NCBI RefSeq assembly: GCF_000247695.1
Contig: NW_004624734.1
Location: 9,653,804-9,717,803 of the forward strand
Source of the DNA: Heterocephalus glaber
Taxonomy: Eukaryota; Chordata; Mammalia; Rodentia; Bathyergidae
Reading direction: 5' to 3'
DNA: 64,000 bases
In this document: positions 57,917 through 64,000 of the stretch, piece after piece
How the letters are laid out: every line of letters starts with the position of its first letter
Position numbering within the stretch: the first letter of the stretch is position 1
Made by a program: the position numbers and the translations under genes
The notes under the pieces: generated by a model
Told to the model about the DNA's origin: nothing
The model's input: the letters and a program-made list of their open reading frames with translations, nothing else
The model's database searches: none

Positions 57917-58652
57917 GATTATTATCTGATAACATTGTAATTCGCAGCTTCTAACATTCTTTTAGTTACCATGCACTAACTTAATTACATTTCTAAAGTA
58001 ATGTCAGGTCATATAGCTTGTTTCCTTTAATATATGGTCACAGAAAACTGTATTCTCCCTTTCTGTAGGACAGCAAACTCCTTTGGTCTCTCATGAAAGA
58101 TCTCTTTCCAGCTCTGAAATGTCAAGATTCTTAACAGTTATCAACAGATATTTACTTTTCAAATGTAACTTTCATATATTATTCATTTGGCTATCACAAA
58201 AAATATGCTGTTCCTAATTTAAAATTTTAGGTTGAAAGTAACTTAATTAGACATGTGAGTTTAGCCCTGTACTTTATACCATGTATGCTACTGTCTAATA
58301 TACAAGTTGATTAAAAGATACAAAGTATTTTAAAATTTAAATCAGAAGGCCTACTCAATTCTCTCATCCAAATAAATTTATACATAAATATGGCTGTCTT
58401 CATTTTTATAATGAATTTATTCTAATTCCAAACATTTAAATGTTAACAAAGCATTGAATGTAAATATGAGAATCTAACCTTGCAATAAGGAAAACTGGGC
58501 TAGTTTCAAAGCTTGGGTGGAGAGTGTAGTTGGGTAATTATATATCTCATACCTATCATTTTACATTAGGAAAGAGTCTGAAGTCTCATTTAATGCTTAG
58601 TTAGAACTGAATGCTTGATTTTAATATTAAAAACAGAGTTGCATTAATACTG

Positions 58653-58720
58653 ATCCTTCCTGTGCAAGCGCAAGGACCCGAGTTCGATCCCCGGTACCAA
58701 AGAAATAAAAATAAAATAAA
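58653..58720 (+). repeat. ID-like SINE, 5'-truncated (plus)
   Basis: CTGTGCAAGCGCAAGGACCC, GAGTTCGATCCCCGGTACC; ATACTGATCCTTC flanks form a target-site duplication. Confidence 0.9.
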
Positions 58721-58873
58721 ATACTGATCCTTCATCTGTCTTAGATGTCACAATTGTAGGTTCAAAAAAACTGACCCTGCACATCCCAAACACTGATATC
58801 ATAGAACAAATTGGCTGTTTTCAAAGTGGAAGACAAATTTGTAATTTCAGAAATAAAAATCAGAATTTCATAC

Positions 58874-59953
58874 CTTGTGCAAGCATGTTAAATTCCAAGA
58901 ACAGTGCTATGTGGTAAAGTTCCATGGCTTCTTCTGCCCTGGTCATGTTTGGCTTCCCTGCAATGAGAGCCTGAGCTTCACTGAGACTCCCCACAGAGGG
59001 GCTACAGTGTAAAACGGAGAGGTCTACCATGTCAGTATACATACAGTGTAGTATCACCTTTGCATATTTTTTTGGTATAATGGACTCACCTAATATAATT
59101 CTTGTGGGAGTCCTCAAAGTTCGGTCTGTGATTTCTTCACCAGTCCGTATCCTCCTTTGTAATAAATTTTGAAAAAATGGAGACCGTGCAGAAATAATAG
59201 CCTTGTGGGCTTTCAGCTCTTCATCTAAACAGTTCTGACTTCCCCCAAAAGCTTCAACCAGTTCAGAGTCTGAAGAAAAACTAAGGACAACATCATAATA
59301 ACACATGTAATCAAAGAGTCCACACATATCTACATCAAGGGAGTTTGGTGTTCCAAATTCTTCACTAAGTTGAACAAGGATGTCGACATTTTGAAACCTT
59401 GAGTCCTCCATTCCAAACTCTCCTGTATAAAGGTAGTGTAACAAAGCAGAAAACATGGGCATATCAATACCAGCTGTATTGATGTCCATTATTATCTCTG
59501 CCCCATACTCTGGCGAGGAAGCAAGCAGTGTTTTAAAAAATGGACACCTTGCTGCCAAAAGGGCACGATGAACAGGAAAACAAGTTTCTTGAAATATTAA
59601 GTCTACATCAGTACAATACTTATACTCATAAAGATCAGCCATATCTTTCTGCAATGTCCGGGCTTCTGGTCTAGCCAAACTGGCTTGCAGAGAAAGCTCC
59701 TTTAAGGCTGAAGTTCCCTCATATTCCTCTACTAATGCATTGACATCTCTAACATCCCATCCAGAGAGGAGTTCTCACATCTGCTTGGCATGATCGGCAG
59801 ACCTATTAGATTTTCGACGCTTAATAAATTTCTTTTTGAGGGTAGCAAGGCCAGAGGTTCTCTTTTTTTTGTCTTGTGGTTTCTCCTGGCCATGGTCAAG
59901 GCTATACAATTTTGACTCACAACCATAGCCTTGCTGAGAATAAGATGATGTCC
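58874..59953 (-). CDS. BTBD7: BTBD7 exon 3: basic N-terminal segment and both BTB/POZ domains, with a premature stop
   Basis: 1080-nt exon, phase 1 in and phase 1 out, acceptor TTTTTAG and donor GTATGA. It encodes the lysine/arginine-rich stretch (KKKFIKRRKSNRSADHAKQM), then a first BTB domain (from about residue 133, with the VHRALLAARCPFFKTLL core) and a second BTB domain (DVVLSFSSDSELVEAF, then AHKAIISARSPFFQNLL), and the start of BACK (AEEAMELYHIALFLEFNMLAQ). BTB folds mediate dimerisation and cullin-3 type contacts in this superfamily. The codon after HAKQM is TGA at 59777-59775 (codon 87; Arg in human), and the frame then continues open through the rest of the exon. Several substitutions are unexpected in so conserved a region, for example Cys in DMCGLFDY, where I recall Arg. 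Confidence 0.92.
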
Positions 59954-60800
59954 CTAAAAAGAAAATTAAACAAATGAAAATTTGTTTTTCCTTAACATTC
60001 ATTTTTAACATTAACATTTTTCACGCTAAAATTTTTAGCAAATGGACAGTCTTGGACCACTCAAATAAAATTGACTTTTGTTTTTATAAAGGGACATAAG
60101 AATTTCAAATAACTTTTTAAAACAAGAAATAGGAATAATTATAGCAAATTAATCTGAAGTTTTAAAAAAAATACCTTTCATACTCTGACAATGAAAGACT
60201 GAGATCATATTTTTTTTCTTCTTCTTAACTACTGGGGATCAAACTCAGGGGTGAGCTGTCACTGAGTTACATCCCGGCCCTCTTTTTGAGAAGGTCTTGC
60301 TAAATTGCCCAGGCTGGCTGCCTCAAATTTGCAAACTTCCTGCCTCAGTTTCCCAAGTAGCTGGGATTACAGGCATAGACCACCATGCCAAGCTGTCATA
60401 AATCTTAACTGTAATTTTTAAGAAATGAAAGGTAAGCAGATTTATAAATTAGGAACACTGCTTGTATATAGTTGTGAAATGTATCTTCTCAACTATGCCA
60501 AGGCTGCATTTGTAGGGGTAAAAATAAATGGTCCAGGATACACAAATGGAGACAGTTAATTTGTTAGGTAATTAATTGGCAATTATGGTTAAGGCAACTA
60601 AAGAAAAGATCAACTGTGTTATAAGCAGTTTATTTAAACAAAACTCATACAAGCCAGATTTCCATTTGTGTATGGAGGGGTGTAGGAGCTACAGAATTAT
60701 CTATAACTTCTTCATATCTCAATCCTTTTTATCCACAGAGACCAATGAAAACAATTATTATAGTCACAAAAGAAAATGAAGTTAGAAAAACTGAAATTAC
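59954..60800 (-). other. BTBD7: BTBD7 intron 2
   Basis: GTAATT...TTTTTAG, 847 bp, containing one B1-ID SINE and otherwise unremarkable. Confidence 0.88.
60211..60396 (-). repeat. B1-ID dimeric SINE (minus)
   Basis: ACTGGGGATCAAACTCAGGG ... GAGTTACATCCCGGCCC, then TTTTTGAGAAGGTCTTGCTA ... GGGATTACAGGCATAGACC. Confidence 0.85.
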
Positions 60801-60985
60801 CTATAAAAGTTTGCTGGGCTTGTGAATTTCCCCCTACCCTCGGGGAACATGAATGAGGATAGTTAGATGCATTAGCACCCATTTTCTTCAGTCACTCAGG
60901 CATTCGATCTGCTGCTTCAGAGTGTGATCCCAGAGGCCTTTATGAACCTTCAATCCTGGATCCAGCAGCCTCTTTTCATCCATTT
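60801..60985 (-). CDS. BTBD7: BTBD7 exon 2 (first coding exon): 5' UTR end and codons 1-28
   Basis: The start ATG is at 60882-60880 and opens MGANASNYPHSCSPRV, the known BTBD7 N-terminus; a Gly at residue 2 makes N-myristoylation conceivable (inference). Coding part 60882-60801, 82 nt, ending in phase 1 before the donor GTAATT. The acceptor at the 5' side is placed after TATCAAG, giving an exon start near 60985; this boundary is less certain than the donor. The 5' UTR part carries three upstream ATGs, one of which opens a 31-codon ORF that ends 5 nt before the main start. Confidence 0.9.
60888..60983 (-). other. Upstream ORF in the BTBD7 5' leader (31 codons)
   Basis: Reading from the ATG at 60983, the leader contains 31 sense codons (MDEKRLLDPG...QIECLSD) and a TGA that ends 5 nt before the BTBD7 ATG, in a different frame. 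Two further ATGs (60979 and 60903) open only short frames. Termination this close to the main start is an arrangement that can lower or condition translation of the main ORF. Whether the first ATG lies inside the mRNA depends on the acceptor placement near 60985. Confidence 0.5.
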
Positions 60986-61587
60986 CTTGATATAAAACAA
61001 AAATAATTTTATTTTTTCAAATGTATCTGAAATCACAGTTTTTTTTAAAAAGCAAGCTACTGAAAACCATTTTTATTTATAAATACTATAATGATATGCT
61101 GTCAATTTCCTATGTAAAATTTCCAGAAAATACAAAATCTTTAATCTTGCATTATGAATCTGTTAGCTGCAATTTCGAGTCATAAAATATATTAATTATA
61201 TATTTTCTAAGACAGTAAAAAGAAACATATCCCTCAAATTTAAACATAGGAGGAGTACTTCAAAGTACAGGGAAAGGTATTTAGACTAAAAAATAGTTTC
61301 AATGAAAAAAATCTTACAGACAGCTACTAGTCATTAAATATTCTAAGCAATTTACAAACACTTAAAAGAGGTTGGTACCAGTACTACATATACCAAGAAC
61401 ATATACATTTGTCTGGCCAGAAGGATAGTGATTTAAGAAAAAAACAATTTAAAATCCATTATGAGAATTGTTAGGAAACCAACCAGAAGGCAGCTTAATC
61501 TAGCCTTAAAATGAAGGATGAAGTGTTTTAACAAATAAAAGGTAGAAACACACAATCATGAGAAACCTGCTGGAAAATAAAATAATA

Positions 61588-61740
61588 GGTTTAAAGCCAG
61601 TCTGAACAACATAGTGAGACCCTGTCTCAAACAAACAAACAAACAAACAAACACACAAACCAAAACCAAACCAAACCAAAACCTAGGACTGGAGATGAAG
61701 CTCAGTGGTGAGACCCCCTGGGTCCAATCCATTGTAAGGA
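61588..61740 (+). repeat. B1-ID dimeric SINE with a CAAA linker (plus)
   Basis: GCCAGTCTGAACAACATAGT, GAGACCCTGTCTCAAACAAA, an expanded (CAAA)n/(CCAAA)n linker, then GGACTGGAGATGAAGCTCAG. Confidence 0.8.
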
Positions 61741-62053
61741 GAGTAGGGAAGAACTTCAGTTGTATCTAGGAGTACTGGTGGATGTAAAAAGTATGGGTCA
61801 AGTGTTTTTAAAGATATAATTGCTTGCTGTTGCTACTATGGTAGGCTTCTTCTCACTTTCTTTAATCATGCTTAAAGTTCTGTATTGCTTTATTTTTGTT
61901 TTGCTTTTTAAATTTCTTTTGACTCCAGTGCAAACTCACTAATAGAAAGTATGCTGAAACACAACAGTGCAGAATAGGGGCTTATTTCCAGATGAAGAAA
62001 TATCAGAAGGGTCCATGAAGAATTACCACTCTTATGTCAGCACACATGTGAAA

Positions 62054-62149
62054 TATATATATATATATATTTTGGTACCGGGGGATTGAACTCAGGACCT
62101 TGTGCTTGTGAGGCAGGCAGTGGCTCCACTGAGCTAAATCCCTGGCCCC
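62054..62149 (-). repeat. (AT)n tract and ID-like SINE (minus)
   Basis: ATATAT tract, then TTTGGTACCGGGGGATTGAA ... GAGCTAAATCCCTGGCCC; CATGTGAAATAT occurs on both sides as a target-site duplication. Confidence 0.9.
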
Positions 62150-63526
62150 ATGTGAAATATTTTTAACAGAACTTTACATGGTTTGTAAGGCCACAAGATA
62201 TCATTACATACCATTACATTGGCCTTTTTTGAGATTTAAACCACATCAAACATGCCTTAAAAAACGATTTACTTTAGGATGAACATAATTAGATACTCTA
62301 AAGCTACTACACAAGGATTATAAAGGATCAGTCCCACAGGAGAAACATGAGCATGTAGCAAGAACTAGAAAAGCCACAGGATAAGCTAGAGATACTTGGC
62401 TGTTCCCCACTACAATGAGTAGTACAGGGACAGATGGGGTTTCACCCTGGAGATGTGCCTTCAAATAAAAGTATCTTTGGAATTTAGGGACAAAGTCTCT
62501 TCTTCATAGCTACTCACAGGAACCCTCTTCAGGGTGAACTAATTTGGGTGACATTCATATCTCCTAGAAGATTTTGAATACAAAAATAAATAGGCCTTGG
62601 AAAGAAATGGGGTTGGAGGAGAGAGGTTCTGGATCAGATATAACTTTTAGGTCTGCGCTGTGTCCATAGTTCCAAATCCTGGGTCTAACCTGGACTGGAG
62701 AATTCCAGTACAAAGTCATATTTCTCAAAATTCTCAGGGAATAATTCTGTTACTTCTCAGGTAACCAAAAAGCTATCCCAAATGGTGTACAGAATTGTTA
62801 TTTATTTCTTAATCTAACCTGCTGCCTTTAGATCTGGAAATAAGAATCATTCACAGTCTAATCTCTCCAGAGATTATTTTCTATCCAGGCAAGCCACCTC
62901 TGCCTCTCACAGATGAAAGAATGAAATCAAATCTTTGGAAGATGGGGCAGGAAAGGAAAGAAAAGAAGGGGCCTAGAGGCTCAGCGGATGGATGTAAATA
63001 GCCCCAGATGGCTGATGAAGCCTTTTTCTGGGATTACCATTCTGGGACGTAAATTCTGTTAGGCATTAACACGATCAACCCTAATCAGATGATGTGACTT
63101 TCTTAAAATATGCCTCACTGATTGAAGTAGACCCAAATGAGGGGGGGGAAAACATGCTGAATGCAACACAGAGAATGAACAACACTGACAAATTTTTTTG
63201 AAATTGTAAGCCAACATCTTATCTCCTCCTCATCCACCAAAACAAAATAAAACCTAGATCAGCATTTTCCAAAGTTTTCCTGTCTGCAAAATATGGCACT
63301 AAAGCCAGATAAGTTTCTTCATCTCAAGATTTCTTAGCACCTTTAAACTGCTAAGGTGCACTGTGAAGAAGTATTGAGTATGATCTAAAGGAGCCCTGCT
63401 GGCCTACAGAGCACTAAAAGAATGAACATAATACACTTTTGGGGAAAAAAAGTTGTTCTTTGTCATAAAAACACTTTTTACTGCTTTATACAGTAGAAAA
63501 CACAGTGGGAATTAACATGTTCTTGA

Positions 63527-63692
63527 CAGCTTGAGCCACCAGTAGTACATGGATGACTGTCCCTTTGGGTGGCTTTTTATTAATTTTATTAGTAAAAAGA
63601 CCACAGAAGTGATTACATCCATTTGTACCACCAGTGGTACAAGCCACCCAAAAGGACAGTCATGCATATATCACTGGTGGTTCAAGCTGCCT
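63527..63692. repeat. Imperfect palindrome with arms of about 50 bp
   Basis: Left arm GACAGCTTGAGCCACCAGTA... GACTGTCCCTTTGGGTGGCT and right arm AGCCACCCAAAAGGACAGTC ... CACTGGTGGTTCAAGCTGCC are near-inverse copies around a spacer of about 50-60 bp. No coding content. Could be a small DNA transposon remnant; family unknown. Confidence 0.75.
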
Positions 63693-64000
63693 GCTAGTGA
63701 GACATGAGACCATGTCTCTTCCTCTTCTCTCCTTGCCTTGGCTCATTGTAGCAAGAGGTTTTTGCTCTGCTACAGGCTCCTGTTACAATGTGGTGGAAGA
63801 AGAGATGGAAAGAAGATAGTTACTGGGTACAAGGGGCAGATGGATAGGAGGAAATACTTTCAATGTTCCATAGCATAATAGGATAACTATAATTGACAAC
63901 AATTAATTAAATTTTTAAATATTTGAGACTTTACTATCTCATCACAAAGACATGATGTATATCCACGGTGACAGATACGCCACTTACCCCAATTTGACCA

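Larger units (their letters stand above)
34960..58873 (-). other. BTBD7: BTBD7 intron 3 (23.9 kb)
   Basis: GTATGA...TTTTTTAG. Largest intron in the window. No exon-like conserved frame recognised; the individual repeats are listed separately. Stretches 42150-44090, 50820-51850 and 58000-58650 hold nothing I can identify. Confidence 0.85.
11283..60882 (-). pseudogene. BTBD7: BTBD7 locus, ten coding exons, reading frame broken four times
   Basis: BTBD7 is an intracellular protein with two BTB/POZ domains and a BACK domain, known from mouse salivary-gland work as a regulator of epithelial branching (induction of Snail2, lowering of E-cadherin). Seen here: ten minus-strand exons whose joined translation follows BTBD7 from its MGANAS start to its LYKKSAL end, all introns GT-AG and in phase. 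The exons total 3389 nt, about 1129 codons plus a missing base; the human protein is about 1132 residues (memory). The frame is interrupted by TGA at codon 87, TAG at codon 470, a 1-nt deletion after codon 873 and TGA at about codon 1053. Intact splice sites and exons with few or no changes argue for a recent loss, a young duplicate, or sequence error. An intact gene with a faulty consensus remains possible, so 'pseudogene' is a working label. Confidence 0.6.
60986..64000 (-). other. BTBD7: BTBD7 intron 1 (part, runs off the window)
   Basis: The upstream non-coding exon(s) and promoter lie beyond the right edge; no CpG-rich promoter-like stretch is seen here. Holds a B1-ID SINE, an ID-like SINE, and a palindromic element near 63.6 kb. 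Confidence 0.65.

Noticed and set aside
58860..59678. A separate 272-codon gene starting at TTG 59678
   Set aside because: It is the open remainder of BTBD7 exon 3 plus three intron codons; the apparent start is an internal Leu codon and the end runs past the splice donor at 58873.
1..64000. A new defence, toxin or metabolic gene system
   Set aside because: All recognisable coding sequence belongs to one known vertebrate gene or to retroelement remnants; no operon-like clustering or unknown conserved ORF was found.

Overview
The window is a mammalian, most likely rodent, genomic segment. It holds no bacterial or viral gene system. The host assignment rests on the repeats: B1 (7SL-derived) SINEs, very many ID-like tRNA-derived SINEs, and fused B1-ID dimers. 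That combination is typical of the squirrel/beaver/dormouse side of the rodents. A beaver-like (castorimorph) animal is my best guess, with low to moderate confidence.

One protein-coding locus dominates. BTBD7 (BTB/POZ domain-containing 7) lies on the minus strand. Its coding exons run from the start codon at 60882 down to the stop codon at 11285-11283: ten coding exons and nine introns between them, every junction a canonical GT-AG with matching phase. The 3' UTR probably continues to about 5440, and the 5' part of intron 1 runs off the right edge. The first non-coding exon and promoter are not in the window.

The unexpected result is that this BTBD7 reading frame is broken four times. There are three in-frame nonsense codons (codon 87 in exon 3, codon 470 in exon 5, codon ~1053 in exon 11) and one 1-base deletion in exon 11 (after codon 873). 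Summed exon length is 3389, one base short of a multiple of three, which confirms the deletion without reference to another species. All splice sites are intact and several exons look perfectly conserved. The copy is therefore either a recently disabled (perhaps duplicated) BTBD7 or a functional gene damaged by assembly or consensus errors. The sequence alone cannot separate these.

Layout: 1-5440, intergenic, with old repeats (L2, MIR, SINEs) and no supported gene; ~5440-11282, BTBD7 3' UTR with a 106-bp L1 and two SINE insertions; 11283-15401, exons 11 to 9; 15402-34959, exons 8 to 4 separated by repeat-rich introns, including a 4.5-kb nested L1/LTR block (23.9-28.3 kb) and a U6 snRNA pseudogene; 34960-58873, a 23.9-kb third intron packed with SINEs, an L1 with an assembly gap, and ancient L1/L2/MIR; 58874-60985, exons 3 and 2, the latter with a small upstream ORF; 60986-64000, intron 1, ending in a palindromic element near 63.6 kb. 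Two assembly gaps (20558-20657 and 49822-50396) both fall in repeats. I found no previously undescribed system. The observations most worth following are the four lesions, the palindromic DNA-transposon-like elements, and the minisatellite at the first gap.
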